From Jejuia sp047345485 (GTDB taxonomy: Bacteria; Bacteroidota; Bacteroidia; Flavobacteriales; Flavobacteriaceae), in contig NZ_JBLFEN010000001.1 in the NCBI RefSeq assembly GCF_047345485.1, forward strand, positions 682,001 through 746,000: a stretch of DNA of 64,000 nucleotides, written 5' to 3'. The translations under genes and the position numbers were made by a program. The notes under the pieces are model-generated. The model was not told the DNA's origin. It saw nothing but the letters and a program-made list of their open reading frames with translations, and searched no databases. Numbering within the stretch: the first letter of the stretch is position 1; each line of letters opens with the position of its first letter. Shown here in pieces: positions 52,209 through 62,178 of this stretch.

Positions 52209-53364
52209 CCTTTAAAATCATCTTTAAATTGGTATATACCGCTTTTTCCATATCTGTATATGTGCCATCTGCAAAGGCCATAAGCTTAACATCTGCAAAC
52301 AAGTCAGCTAAATCATTCCTATAATAATCATGCGTTTTAACAGCTTCAATAATATGTTGAATACTTTGATAATCGTTATCTTTTTCAAATTGACTGTAAA
52401 CACGTTTGTAAACAGATTTATCTACACGACTTAAAATATATGCTTTCTCTTTCCAAGTCTCATTTAAATCAGAATGAGATACATAAATTAAAATATAGGC
52501 TAATAACTCGTCTTTAGTCCACGTTTTTGGTTGCGACATGTCACCAGAAGTTAAGGCGCCGTATTCTGTCCACGACCCGTCATAAACCGAAATATTCTTA
52601 TATCCTGAAAGTTCTGCACCCAATGCAAGTACACAAGCCGTAATTCCAGAACCACAAGAAAAAATAATAGCATCATCTTTTTCTGCTAGCATATAAAATG
52701 CTTTTGCTATCTCTTTTTTTGATTTGAATTTACCATTTTCTAAAAGGTTAGTAAAAGGTAAATTAACTGAGTTTGGTATTGCACCACGGCGCAACCCTTC
52801 GCGAGGTTCTGGCACTTCGCAATTAAAACGTGTTCCAGATCGAGCATCAATAATGTTATGTGTTTTATCTGTTGATGCTTTATCAATAGCATTAAAAAAG
52901 GTCATGAATCCAGACTGAAGTTTTGCTTCAAAGTCTCCTTTTTTACCATCATAGTCATTCATGTACTCCGTTGGTAAGTCATGCTTTTGCCATTCTGGAA
53001 AACCACCATCTAATATAGCAATATTAGTAAACCCAAAAGCTTTAAACAACCACCAAACTCTAGCGCTTGAGTAAATACCTTTATCATCATAAACCACAAT
53101 GGCACTATTAGAGAATATCCCTAAGTTTCTTGCTTCATTTTGAAATTGAACTTCTGAAGGAAAGGCACTAGGAAATGGATTTGTAGTATCACTAAATTTT
53201 TGTTTAATATCAAAAAAACGGGCATTAGGAATTTGAAGCGACATAGCGTTAAACACTTTGGCGATAGTGCCATCTAAGACCACCAAATTCTCAGCTTCTA
53301 AATTTTCATGAAGCCATTGTACGGAAACTATAGGTGTATTTAAGCTAATGTGTGTTTTAGACAT
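52201..53364 (-). CDS. Two-domain sulfurtransferase with C-terminal extension
   Basis: 387 residues. The first rhodanese domain (1-150) has YSSARVWWLFKAFG without catalytic Cys; the second (about 165-285) holds Cys237 in FSCGSGITACVLALG, the CG[S/T]GxT-type loop of mercaptopyruvate or thiosulfate sulfurtransferases. Ordinary SseA-like enzymes end near residue 285. Here about 100 more residues follow, helical and acidic, with DLFADVKLMAFADGTYTDME, which resembles a TerB-type domain. The donor is not determined. Confidence 0.82.
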   Translation of the reverse strand: MSKTHISLNTPIVSVQWLHENLEAENLVVLDGTIAKVFNAMSLQIPNARFFDIKQKFSDTTNPFPSAFPSEVQFQNEARNLGIFSNSAIVVYDDKGIYSSARVWWLFKAFGFTNIAILDGGFPEWQKHDLPTEYMNDYDGKKGDFEAKLQSGFMTFFNAIDKASTDKTHNIIDARSGTRFNCEVPEPREGLRRGAIPNSVNLPFTNLLENGKFKSKKEIAKAFYMLAEKDDAIIFSCGSGITACVLALGAELSGYKNISVYDGSWTEYGALTSGDMSQPKTWTKDELLAYILIYVSHSDLNETWKEKAYILSRVDKSVYKRVYSQFEKDNDYQSIQHIIEAVKTHDYYRNDLADLFADVKLMAFADGTYTDMEKAVYTNLKMILKDV

Positions 53365-53413
53365 GAATGTAATTTAAAAGAATAGCTTAAAATTAAATAA
53401 AAAAAACGAATTA

Positions 53414-54739
53414 TTATTTTACATCCTCATAATGATCGTTCCATTCTTTAGGTTTAGGGTCGTGTAGTTTACCTAAAGACTTTGCAACAAGCATGGATAC
53501 AGTAGCATCTCCAGTAACATTCACTACAGTTCTACACATATCTAAAGGTCTGTCTACAGCAAAAATAAGTGCTAAACCAATGGGTAATAATTCCGCTGGA
53601 AAACCAATAGTTTCTAATACAATTACAAGCATAACCATACCTGCACTTGGTACGGCAGCACTACCAATTGAAGCTAGTAACGCCGTTAGAATAATAAACA
53701 ACTGATTTGTAAAAGTTAACCCTTCTGGCCATACAACTTGCATAATAAATACAGCTGCAATACCTTGATACAAACTTGTACCATCCATATTTACTGTAGC
53801 ACCAACAGGCAATACAAAACCAGACACCTCTTTATCTACACCTAAGTGCTCCTCTACACGCTCCATGGTTACGGGTAATGTAGCAGCACTACTACTTGTA
53901 GAAAATGCCAATAATTGCGCTGGACTAATTTGCTTTAAAAACCACATTGGCGACTTTTTGACAAATGTACCTACCAATAAAAGGTAAAAACATATCATTA
54001 AAGCAAGACCACCAAAAACACAAAACGCGTAATATAATAGTTTAACTAAAATTTCAGTATCATCAAATGCTATAATAACATTGGCTAACAATGCAAACAC
54101 CGCATAAGGTGCAAAAAGCATAATTAAATCTACCATTTTCATGACTACTTCATTTAAAGAGTCGAAAATATCTATTAATGGTTTCGCTTTCTTTTCACTT
54201 ATTAAAAGCAAACAAATACCCATAAAAATAGCAAAGAAAATTACTTGTAGCATTGATGCGTCTGCAAAAGCTTTAAATATATTACTTGGAAAAATATCAA
54301 CAAGTGCTTGTAGTGGGCCAGCATCTTTTTGTGCTGCTGCTTTCATTAATTTATCGGTAACACCTGCATCATTTTCATACTTTATTTTTATTTTTTCTAT
54401 AGTTTCTACAGGCATGCCTGCACCGGGTTTTACCAAATTTACTATAGTTAAACCAATTATTATAGCTACCAATGTAGTGGCTACATAAATACCTATAGTG
54501 CGCAATCCCATTGATTTTATTTTAGAAATATCTTTTAAATCTGATATTCCTTTTATAAGAGATGCTAAAATTAAAGGTACTGCAATAAGCTTTAAAAGGT
54601 TGATAAAAATAGTACCAAATGGTGCAATCCATTTTGTTATAAAAATAGTACCGCCATCTACTGTATTCATTATAAAACCAAAAATGATTCCGAGAATCAT
54701 ACCAATAATAATTTTCCAATGTAGTGCAAGCTTCTTCAT
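53414..54739 (-). CDS. Dicarboxylate/amino acid:cation symporter (DAACS)
   Basis: 441 residues with eight membrane helices and the two re-entrant hairpins. The family hallmarks are FSTSSSAATLPVTMERVEEH and the NMDGTSLYQ transport motif, with LPIGLALIFAVDRPLDMCRT near the end. It takes up glutamate, aspartate or C4-dicarboxylates with Na+ or H+; which cannot be told. It lies 49 bp upstream of the sulfurtransferase gene on the same strand. Confidence 0.9.
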   Translation of the reverse strand: MKKLALHWKIIIGMILGIIFGFIMNTVDGGTIFITKWIAPFGTIFINLLKLIAVPLILASLIKGISDLKDISKIKSMGLRTIGIYVATTLVAIIIGLTIVNLVKPGAGMPVETIEKIKIKYENDAGVTDKLMKAAAQKDAGPLQALVDIFPSNIFKAFADASMLQVIFFAIFMGICLLLISEKKAKPLIDIFDSLNEVVMKMVDLIMLFAPYAVFALLANVIIAFDDTEILVKLLYYAFCVFGGLALMICFYLLLVGTFVKKSPMWFLKQISPAQLLAFSTSSSAATLPVTMERVEEHLGVDKEVSGFVLPVGATVNMDGTSLYQGIAAVFIMQVVWPEGLTFTNQLFIILTALLASIGSAAVPSAGMVMLVIVLETIGFPAELLPIGLALIFAVDRPLDMCRTVVNVTGDATVSMLVAKSLGKLHDPKPKEWNDHYEDVK

Positions 54740-55019
54740 AAAATATAATAGATTATAACTTTTGAATAATGAATAATAAAAATTCGTTACAATATATATA
54801 ATTCAGTAGATAATTTGAAACTTAGTAAACGCTTTATTCTAATAAATTAAACGATTATAATAATTTGATAGTATTAATTCTAAATTGATTAATAAACGCT
54901 TTAAATTTTTATAGAAAACAAATTGATGGTTTCAACATTTTAGATAAAATGTAATACATAAAATAACCTTAGCAAAAATTACATAACTGTAGGGTTACCT
55001 ATAATTTGGCAGATAGTTT

Positions 55020-55160
55020 AGCCCCGATTGAAACGGCATCCTTTTTTGTGCTTTGTAAAATACCTAAATACTTAGGAAAGTTTATAACAAAAGCGGTTAA
55101 CTACATAAATATATACATATACTTAACACAAAAAAGATATAGTGGAAAGCGGGAAATAGC
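55020..55160. repeat. Dispersed palindromic repeat, copy B
   Basis: AGCCCCGATTGAAACGGCAT runs into CGGCATCCTTTTTTGTG (55034-55050). About 75 nt of AT-rich sequence follow, then CACAAAAAAGATATAGTGG (55127-55145) and AAAGCGGGAAATAGCT. Inner arms pair (TTTTTTGTG / CACAAAAAA). Together with AT-rich sequence it fills the 432-bp gene-free stretch 54740-55171 between gltP-like and aroC. Confidence 0.75.
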
Positions 55161-55171
55161 TCCTTAAAATT

Positions 55172-56233
55172 TTAAGAATATGTTTTATTAATTAAGTGAA
55201 AATCTGCCAAGACTAGTGCTGCCATAGCCTCTACAATAGGTACTGCTCTTGGCACTACACATGGGTCGTGGCGACCTTTACCTTGCATTTGCACAACCTT
55301 ACCTTCTTTATCTATGGTTTCGTATTTCTGGATTAGGGTTGCTACAGGTTTAAATGCCACATTAAAATAAATATCCATACCATTACTGATACCGCCTTGT
55401 ACGCCACCAGAGTAGTTGGTTTTTGTACTACCGTCTGTATTAAATGCATCGTTATGATTGCTACCATACATAGTACTACCGTGGAAACCGCTACCATACT
55501 CAAAACCTTTTACGGCATTTATAGATAACATGGCTTTACCTAATTCGGCATGTAATTTATCGAAAACTGGCTCTCCCAAACCAACTGGTACATTTTTAAC
55601 AACACAACTTATAATACCACCAACAGTATCGCCTTTACTACGAACTTCTTTTATATATTGCTCCATTTTGCTTGCCATTTCAGTATCAGGGCAACGCACA
55701 ATATTAGATTCTATAAGCGATAAATCGATTTGATTATAAGGCTTATCTAACTTCATGGTACCAACACTAGAGACGTAAGCATATATTTTTACATCTTTAA
55801 GTACTTGTTTTGCTATGGCGCCTGCTACTACACGACAAGCAGTTTCTCGAGCAGAACTACGTCCACCACCACGGTAATCTCGTGTGCCATATTTTTTATC
55901 GTAAGTGTAATCAGCATGACTTGGACGGTAGCTATCCTTTATATGCGAATAATCATGAGATTTCTGATTGGTATTTTCTATAACAAAACCAATGGGCGTT
56001 CCAGTGGTTTTACCCTCAAAAATTCCAGAATAAAACTTTACGCCATCTGGCTCTTTACGTTGGGTAACAATGGCTGATTGCCCTGGTTTACGTCGGTTTA
56101 ATTCATTTTGAATAGCATCCATATCCAGCTCAATTCCTGGAGGACAACCATCAATTACACCGCCTAAAGCAGGTCCATGAGATTCTCCATATGTTGATAC
56201 ATTAAATAATTTTCCAAAGGAATTTCCAGCCAT
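55172..56233 (-). CDS. aroC: Chorismate synthase
   Basis: 353 residues. It converts 5-enolpyruvylshikimate 3-phosphate to chorismate, with reduced FMN, the last step of the shikimate pathway. Signatures are GESHGPALGGVIDGCPPGIE, the GGGRSSARETACRVVAGAIA run, and the third signature RHDPCVVPRAVPIVEAM. Cytoplasmic, normal length. Monocistronic on minus; the divergent neighbour is the LpxH-like gene. Confidence 0.95.
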   Translation of the reverse strand: MAGNSFGKLFNVSTYGESHGPALGGVIDGCPPGIELDMDAIQNELNRRKPGQSAIVTQRKEPDGVKFYSGIFEGKTTGTPIGFVIENTNQKSHDYSHIKDSYRPSHADYTYDKKYGTRDYRGGGRSSARETACRVVAGAIAKQVLKDVKIYAYVSSVGTMKLDKPYNQIDLSLIESNIVRCPDTEMASKMEQYIKEVRSKGDTVGGIISCVVKNVPVGLGEPVFDKLHAELGKAMLSINAVKGFEYGSGFHGSTMYGSNHNDAFNTDGSTKTNYSGGVQGGISNGMDIYFNVAFKPVATLIQKYETIDKEGKVVQMQGKGRHDPCVVPRAVPIVEAMAALVLADFHLINKTYS

Positions 56234-56428
56234 CTTTAATTTTTTTGCTAAAATAAACTATAGGCTTCAATTACACTAATTTCAGTATAATCAAAATCAT
56301 CTATTTGATAACATTAACCTAACAATATCCTCATAATTAATTAATTGAATAGTAAACTTTGCATAATACTAAATGCTGTTATTTGTAGTGTTAGTTAATG
56401 TTATATCTCTTAGCAAGTTTATTATCAA

Positions 56429-57274
56429 TTGAAAACGAAACGTAAAGTAGAAGTCGTAGTTATTTCTGATGTGCATTTAGGTACTTATGGTTGTAATGCA
56501 AAACAACTTTTAACTTATTTGAATAGCATAAACCCTAAAAAGCTAGTGTTAAACGGAGATATTGTTGATATCTGGCAGTTTAGCAAACGGTACTTCCCTA
56601 AATCGCATTTAAAAGTGATTAAAAAAATTATGGATTTTGCGGCTGATGGCGTTGAAGTGGTTTACATTACGGGTAATCATGATGAGATGCTGCGTAAATT
56701 TAGCGGCACTACCATTGGAAATATTTCAATTGTAGATAAATTGGTTTTAGATTTAGATGGCAAAAAAGGATGGTTTTTTCATGGCGATGTATTTGATATT
56801 TCCATACAAAATGCAAAATGGCTAGCTAAACTTGGCGGTTATGGTTATGATGTACTTATCCTTTTAAATAGGTTGATTAATTGGATGTTAACCAAACTTG
56901 GAAAAGAACGATACTCCCTGTCTAAAAAGATAAAAAACAGTGTTAAAGGTGCAGTTAAGTTTATTAATAATTATGAAACAGTAATTACCGATGTAGCGAT
57001 TGATAATGGTTATGATTATGTAGTTTGCGGGCATATACACCAACCAAAAATGGAAATTCGAGAAAATAAGTACGGTACAACCATGTATTTAAACTCGGGC
57101 GATTGGGTAGAGAATTTTACAGCTTTAGAATACCAATTTAAGCGTTGGAAAATTTATAATTATCATAACGATAAGCTGTCGCCTTTCTTTGCTGATGAAG
57201 ACGTTAAAGACATGGAAATTAAAGATTTAATTGCAGCAATAACAATAGTAGATAAATCTAGGAAAACTAAATAA
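56429..57274 (+). CDS. LpxH-like metallophosphoesterase, TTG start
   Basis: 281 residues. Calcineurin-like motifs in order are DVHLG (14-18), GDIVD (43-47), GNHDE (82-86), HGDVFD and GHIHQP, the arrangement of UDP-2,3-diacylglucosamine diphosphatase LpxH/LpxI-type lipid A enzymes in Bacteroidota. The only start that keeps the N-terminus is TTG at 56429; an in-frame TAG at 56411 rules out an upstream ATG. The stop overlaps the convergent dehydrogenase gene by 8 bp. Exact substrate inferred, not proven. Confidence 0.8.
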   Translation: MKTKRKVEVVVISDVHLGTYGCNAKQLLTYLNSINPKKLVLNGDIVDIWQFSKRYFPKSHLKVIKKIMDFAADGVEVVYITGNHDEMLRKFSGTTIGNISIVDKLVLDLDGKKGWFFHGDVFDISIQNAKWLAKLGGYGYDVLILLNRLINWMLTKLGKERYSLSKKIKNSVKGAVKFINNYETVITDVAIDNGYDYVVCGHIHQPKMEIRENKYGTTMYLNSGDWVENFTALEYQFKRWKIYNYHNDKLSPFFADEDVKDMEIKDLIAAITIVDKSRKTK

Positions 57275-60194
57275 GTGCCTCTTTCAAAATAGTAATTGGG
57301 TGTTTTGCTTCTTTACCAGTACCATCCTTTATTTGATGCCTACAACTTGTACCATTTGCAGATATAACAACGGTTTCTCTTGCTTTACGTACTGCTGGAA
57401 ACAAGGTTTGTTCTCCTATTTGCATGCTAACCTCATAATGCTCTTTTTCGTAACCAAAACTACCTGCCATACCACAGCAACCACTAGGTATAACGGTAAC
57501 TTTATAATTTTTAGGTAGATTTAAAACTGAAAAGCTAGACAATTGATTACGCAACGCTTTTTGATGACAGTGTCCATGAAATTTGATAGTTTTTGGTTCT
57601 AAGGTAAATTGATCTGAAGTAATATTACCTAATTCAATTTCACTTTGAATAAATTCTTCTATTAAAAAGGTATGTTTTGCGATATATTCTGCGGAAGTTT
57701 TATCGTTTGCTAATTTTAAGTATTCGTCTTTAAAGGTTAAAATAGCCGAAGGTTCTATGCCAATAAGTGGTGTGTCTTTAGAAATTAAATCTTTAAAAAC
57801 AGATACATTTTTATTAGCAAATGCTTTTGCTTGTTCTAGCAATCCTTTTGATAAAAATGCACGACCAGATTCAGCATGATTTATAATTTTAACCTGATAA
57901 TTTAAGGATTGTAAAAGTACCAAAGCATCAACACCAATTTTAGTATCTAAAAAGTTGGTAAACTCATCATTAAAAAGATAAACCGTTTTAATACTTTTTG
58001 TTTTTTCAACCCTAAAACTTTTAGTATTGTATATTTTATTTAAACTTTTATTTGATATTAAAGGCAAACTTCGTGCTTTTGCTATACCAAAACTAGTTTT
58101 TAATATTGAAGCTGTAAATGTATTTGAAAAAATAAAGTTTGATAATTTTGGAAGCTTACTGCCAATGGTATTAAAACTGTTATTATAAGCGAAAAGTTTA
58201 GTACGCCAAGTAATACCATTTTCTTTTTGGTATTGATACTGAAATTCTGCTTTTAAACTTGCAACATCTACACTACTAGGGCATTCACTTGCACAGGCTT
58301 TACAACTTAAACATAAATCAAAAACGTTTTTCAATTCCTTATGATTGAATTTATTCGATTTTTCTGAATTTGTTAAAAACTCGCGTAAAGCATTAGCTCT
58401 TGCTCTTGTAGAGTCTTTTTCGTTTCTAGTAGCTCGGTAACTAGGACACATGGTGCCACCAAACTCTGGCAGTTTTCTACAATCGCCACTACCATTACAT
58501 TTTTCGGCTTCTCTTAGAATACCTTGAGATTTAGAAAAATCCATTAAGGTTTCTATTTCTGGTTCTTTTCTACCCACTTCATAACGTAAAGATTTATCCA
58601 TAGAGAAAGCATCAACAATTTTTCCAGGATTAAAGATAGCATCAGGATCAAAAACATGTTTAATACGTTTCAAAATTTCATAATTTTTTCCACCTATCAT
58701 CAGCGGAATAAATTCTGCCCTTACAATACCATCACCATGTTCTCCACTAAAAGAGCCTTTATATTTTTTAACCAAATGGGCTACATCAGTAGTTATTTTT
58801 CTAAATAGTATAGCACCGTCCTTTGTCTTCAAATTTAAAATAGGGCGTAAATGCAATTCTCCAGCTCCGGCATGGGCATAATAAATAGCCGCCTGATTAT
58901 AGCTTTTCATTAAGTTGGTAAATTCAGAAATATAATTTGCTAAATCTGGCAGTGCCACAGCGGTATCTTCAATACAGGCTGCCGATTTTTCATCTCCAAT
59001 AATGTTGCCTAATAACCCCAATCCCGCACTTCGTAAGTTATTCGCTTTATCAATAGCTTCGCCTTCTAAAATAGGATTCGCATAGCTTAAACCAGAGTTT
59101 TCTAGAGTTTTAATTAATGCTGCTGCTTGTAAATTTGCATCTTTTAAATCATGAGATCTAACTTCACACATTAAAATTGCTTGAGGATCGCCTACTAAAA
59201 ATCGTCTGTTTTCTTGCTGTGTTTTATTGCGTTTTGTACAATCTAAAATGGTTTTATCCATCATTTCACAGTTATACAATTGGTGTTGCATTGTTGGTAC
59301 AACAGCTTGCAAACATTTTTCAATAGTATCAAAATGTGCTGGTACCATTATCCTGTATTTAGGTGGTAAATCGTCAAGTTTTAGTGTTATTTGGGTAGTA
59401 AATGCCAATGTACCTTCGCTACCAGATAACAACTTGCACATATTAAATTGCTCTGAAGTGTTTGAGAATACGTTGGATGTAATTAATTCATCAATAGCGT
59501 ATCCAGTATTTCTTCTATGAATTTCTGGCTTCGGAAAATGTTCTTTTATTTCCTTTTGAATGGTCTCATCCTTTAATTCACTATAAATCGTTTTATATAT
59601 TTCACCTTCAAGCGTATTTAATGTCGTTTTCTTTTTGAAGTCTTCTGAAGATAATGCACCGAAAGTAACCTCTTTACCATTGCTTAAAATAGTTTGTAAC
59701 TCTATAACCTTATCACGGGTTACGCCATATTGTATAGATGTAGTTCCAGAGGAATTGTTGCCCACCATCCCTCCTATCATACACCTATTTGATGTTGATG
59801 TATTTGGCCCAAAAAACAAGCCGTAAGGTTTTAAATAATTATTTAATTGGTCTCTAACCACGCCTGGTTGTACAGTAACTGTTTTTGTGTTTTTATCTAA
59901 ACTTATAATTTTAGTAAAGTATTTAGAAACGTCAACAACAATACCATTGCCCACACATTGACCTGCTAATGAGGTGCCAGCAGTTCTAGGAATTAAGGAA
60001 GTGTTATGCATTTTAGCAAAATTAATTAATAGCTTAATATCCTCATTATTTTTAGGATAAGCTACTGCCAACGGCAACATACGATATACGGATGCATCTG
60101 TAGCATAAATAGCTTTTATTAAATCATCAAAAAGTAATATGCCAGAAAGTTTTGATGCTAAGGTTTTTAAATGATGTTTTATGGATACTGTCAT
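57267..60194 (-). CDS. FAD-linked dehydrogenase fused to Fe-S/CCG oxidoreductase (YdiJ-like)
   Basis: 975 residues. The FAD-binding PCMH domain (about 35-215) has LIPRTAGTSLAGQCVGNGIV and MIGGMVGNNSSGTTS; the FAD-oxidase C domain ends GEHGDGIVRAEF and FDPDAIFNPGKIV. Then comes an Fe-S part with CNGSGDCRKLPEFGGTMCP and CLSCKACASECP, and a C-terminal CCG domain with GHCHQKAL and PSGCCGMAGSFGYEKEHYE. This is the architecture of YdiJ (D-2-hydroxyglutarate) and related D-lactate dehydrogenases feeding electrons to the respiratory chain. The substrate is uncertain. Confidence 0.85.
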   Translation of the reverse strand: MTVSIKHHLKTLASKLSGILLFDDLIKAIYATDASVYRMLPLAVAYPKNNEDIKLLINFAKMHNTSLIPRTAGTSLAGQCVGNGIVVDVSKYFTKIISLDKNTKTVTVQPGVVRDQLNNYLKPYGLFFGPNTSTSNRCMIGGMVGNNSSGTTSIQYGVTRDKVIELQTILSNGKEVTFGALSSEDFKKKTTLNTLEGEIYKTIYSELKDETIQKEIKEHFPKPEIHRRNTGYAIDELITSNVFSNTSEQFNMCKLLSGSEGTLAFTTQITLKLDDLPPKYRIMVPAHFDTIEKCLQAVVPTMQHQLYNCEMMDKTILDCTKRNKTQQENRRFLVGDPQAILMCEVRSHDLKDANLQAAALIKTLENSGLSYANPILEGEAIDKANNLRSAGLGLLGNIIGDEKSAACIEDTAVALPDLANYISEFTNLMKSYNQAAIYYAHAGAGELHLRPILNLKTKDGAILFRKITTDVAHLVKKYKGSFSGEHGDGIVRAEFIPLMIGGKNYEILKRIKHVFDPDAIFNPGKIVDAFSMDKSLRYEVGRKEPEIETLMDFSKSQGILREAEKCNGSGDCRKLPEFGGTMCPSYRATRNEKDSTRARANALREFLTNSEKSNKFNHKELKNVFDLCLSCKACASECPSSVDVASLKAEFQYQYQKENGITWRTKLFAYNNSFNTIGSKLPKLSNFIFSNTFTASILKTSFGIAKARSLPLISNKSLNKIYNTKSFRVEKTKSIKTVYLFNDEFTNFLDTKIGVDALVLLQSLNYQVKIINHAESGRAFLSKGLLEQAKAFANKNVSVFKDLISKDTPLIGIEPSAILTFKDEYLKLANDKTSAEYIAKHTFLIEEFIQSEIELGNITSDQFTLEPKTIKFHGHCHQKALRNQLSSFSVLNLPKNYKVTVIPSGCCGMAGSFGYEKEHYEVSMQIGEQTLFPAVRKARETVVISANGTSCRHQIKDGTGKEAKHPITILKEALI

Positions 60195-60324
60195 AAATAT
60201 TACTAAAACGATAAATATAAATACAATTTTGGCGTTATTTTTGTAAAGTTATCTAGAATAATAAACATGGTCTTTTTTTCTAAATTGATCGTATATCATT
60301 AATCAAATTAAAAACTAAAAACTT

Positions 60325-60819
60325 ATGAAAAAATTAATCGTATTAATTATTGTTGTATTGGGTTTTGCGTTCTCATCAAATGCACAAGACATATCAAATA
60401 ATGCTATAGGTCTGCGTCTTGGAGATAGTGATGGTTTTGGAGCAGAAGTATCTTACCAACGTGCTCTTAAGGAAAATAATAGGCTAGAATTAGACTTAGG
60501 TATTAGATCTGGTAATAATTTTGATGGATTTAAACTTGCAGCCTTATACCAATGGGTATGGCAGTTAGATGGAGATTTTAATTGGTACGCTGGCGCTGGT
60601 GGTGGTTTGGCATCTTACGATTTTAATAGAGTACCGCAAGGCTTTGATAATGGAGATACTTTTATTTTTGCTGCTGGTAATGTTGGTATTGAATATAATT
60701 TTGATATCCCACTGCAACTATCGCTCGACTTTAGACCAGAAATTGGGTTTGGAAATGATGCCCTTGACAACAACGATTTAGATTTTGATATCGCTTTGGG
60801 TATCCGTTACCGGTTTTAA
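60325..60819 (+). CDS. Small outer-membrane beta-barrel-like protein
   Basis: 164 residues with a signal peptide (MKKLIVLIIVVLGFAFSSNA, then QD). Alternating strands follow (AIGLRLGDSDGFGAEVSYQR, WYAGAGGGLASYDF, LQLSLDFRPEIGFG), and the protein ends in the barrel-type IALGIRYRF with a terminal Phe. This fits an eight-stranded OmpX/OmpA-like barrel. The function is unknown. Single gene with its own terminator. Confidence 0.75.
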   Translation: MKKLIVLIIVVLGFAFSSNAQDISNNAIGLRLGDSDGFGAEVSYQRALKENNRLELDLGIRSGNNFDGFKLAALYQWVWQLDGDFNWYAGAGGGLASYDFNRVPQGFDNGDTFIFAAGNVGIEYNFDIPLQLSLDFRPEIGFGNDALDNNDLDFDIALGIRYRF

Positions 60820-60842
60820 TCTAATTAGTTATTATATTATAC

Positions 60843-60864
60843 AAAAGCACCTTATGGTGCTTTT
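60843..60864 (+). terminator. Rho-independent terminator
   Basis: A 9-bp stem AAAAGCACC / GGTGCTTTT with a TTAT loop and a T-run, 23 bp past the barrel gene. Confidence 0.9.
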
Positions 60865-60937
60865 TTTGATTATAATTAGTTTTTGAATAGCTGTAATAAG
60901 TTTATATCTTAACACCTTATAATTTTAAATTCTTACC

Positions 60938-61972
60938 ATGAAATTTAGTCACCTTACTGTTTTTAGCTTTCTGATTCTATTAATACTTAGTTGTAAAAAA
61001 AATGACCGAACACAAACTGAAGAACCTGCTAAACTTAAAGCACTAATTATTGATGGTGAAAACAGTCATGGTATTTGGCCAAAAAGCACATTTATGATGA
61101 AGGATTATTTAGAGCAAACAGGATTATTTTCTGTTGATATTGCTCGAAAAAAATTCAATTGGATTGGGCCACACCATAACGAAGTAAAGGAAACTAATGA
61201 TATTCAAGAGCTTATCAATATTTATCCATTAGAAGATGGTGTTGATAGAATTGTTTTAGACTCTACAAGATTTGATCCAGATTTTAATCCAGACTTTAGT
61301 AAATATAATGTAGTTATCAGTAATTTAGGTTGGAAATCTTCTGATTGGCCAGAAGCTACTAAAACAAATTTTGAAAATTACATAAAAAATGGTGGTGGCT
61401 TGGTTACAGTACATGCAGCAAATAATGCTTGGGGAGATTGGGATGCATACAATGAGATGATAGGTCTTGGTGGCTGGGGCGGCAGAACTAAAGCATCTGG
61501 TCCTTATATATACTATAATGCAGAGAACGAATTAATTAAAGACACCTCTGATGGTGTTTGTGCATCACATGGCGCACAACACAACTTTATTATTAAAACT
61601 CGTGAACCTGAGCACCCTATAATGAAAGGTTTACCAATGGAATGGTTTCATGGCAAAGACGAACTTTATGAGCGTTTACGAGGTCCTGCTAAAAACTTAA
61701 CGGTTTTAGCAACTGCATTTTCTAGTGGCGCGTATGGCGAAAAACGAACGCAACGACACGAACCGATATTAATGACAATTGCCTACGGTAAAGGGAGAGT
61801 ATTTCATTCCACACTCGGCCATATGGATTATTCTATGGAGTCTGTTGGGTTTATTACAACATTACAACGAGGTGCTGAGTGGGCCGCTACAGGTAAAGTG
61901 ACTCAAAACGTGCCTGATGACTTTCCAAATACTGAAACAGTAAGCTCAAGACCTTGGAAAAAAAGTGAATAA
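60938..61972 (+). CDS. ThuA-domain lipoprotein
   Basis: 344 residues with a lipoprotein signal ending LILLILSCKK (Cys19). The ThuA fold (class I amidotransferase-like) shows KALIIDGENSHGIWPKSTF, YIKNGGGLVTVHAANNAWGD, EPEHPIMKGLPMEWFHGKDE and the C-terminal GRVFHSTLGHMDYSM. ThuA proteins are linked to sugar utilisation (trehalose and related), and lipoprotein versions are widespread in Bacteroidota. The substrate is unknown. Single gene. Confidence 0.85.
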   Translation: MKFSHLTVFSFLILLILSCKKNDRTQTEEPAKLKALIIDGENSHGIWPKSTFMMKDYLEQTGLFSVDIARKKFNWIGPHHNEVKETNDIQELINIYPLEDGVDRIVLDSTRFDPDFNPDFSKYNVVISNLGWKSSDWPEATKTNFENYIKNGGGLVTVHAANNAWGDWDAYNEMIGLGGWGGRTKASGPYIYYNAENELIKDTSDGVCASHGAQHNFIIKTREPEHPIMKGLPMEWFHGKDELYERLRGPAKNLTVLATAFSSGAYGEKRTQRHEPILMTIAYGKGRVFHSTLGHMDYSMESVGFITTLQRGAEWAATGKVTQNVPDDFPNTETVSSRPWKKSE

Positions 61973-62116
61973 TTATTTGAGATATCGTCTTTAATGAGGC
62001 TATTTTGCTATTTAATTATAAATTGAAACAATAAAATCGATTTTAAATGATAAAAATCAATTTTAAAGTCTTTTTTATACATTTCTATTCAATTTAACGT
62101 CATTTAACATTTTAGA

Positions 62117-62149
62117 TTGAAATTAAGATACATTTAATACATAAATTTG
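62117..62149 (+). promoter_or_regulatory. Promoter of the zinc metalloprotease gene
   Basis: TTG (62117-62119), 22-nt spacer, then TAAATTTG (62142-62149). Both Bacteroidota elements are present with allowed spacing, giving a leader of about 25 nt. Confidence 0.6.
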
Positions 62150-62178
62150 TTTCGCTAATTTAAAATTCTACACACCAT

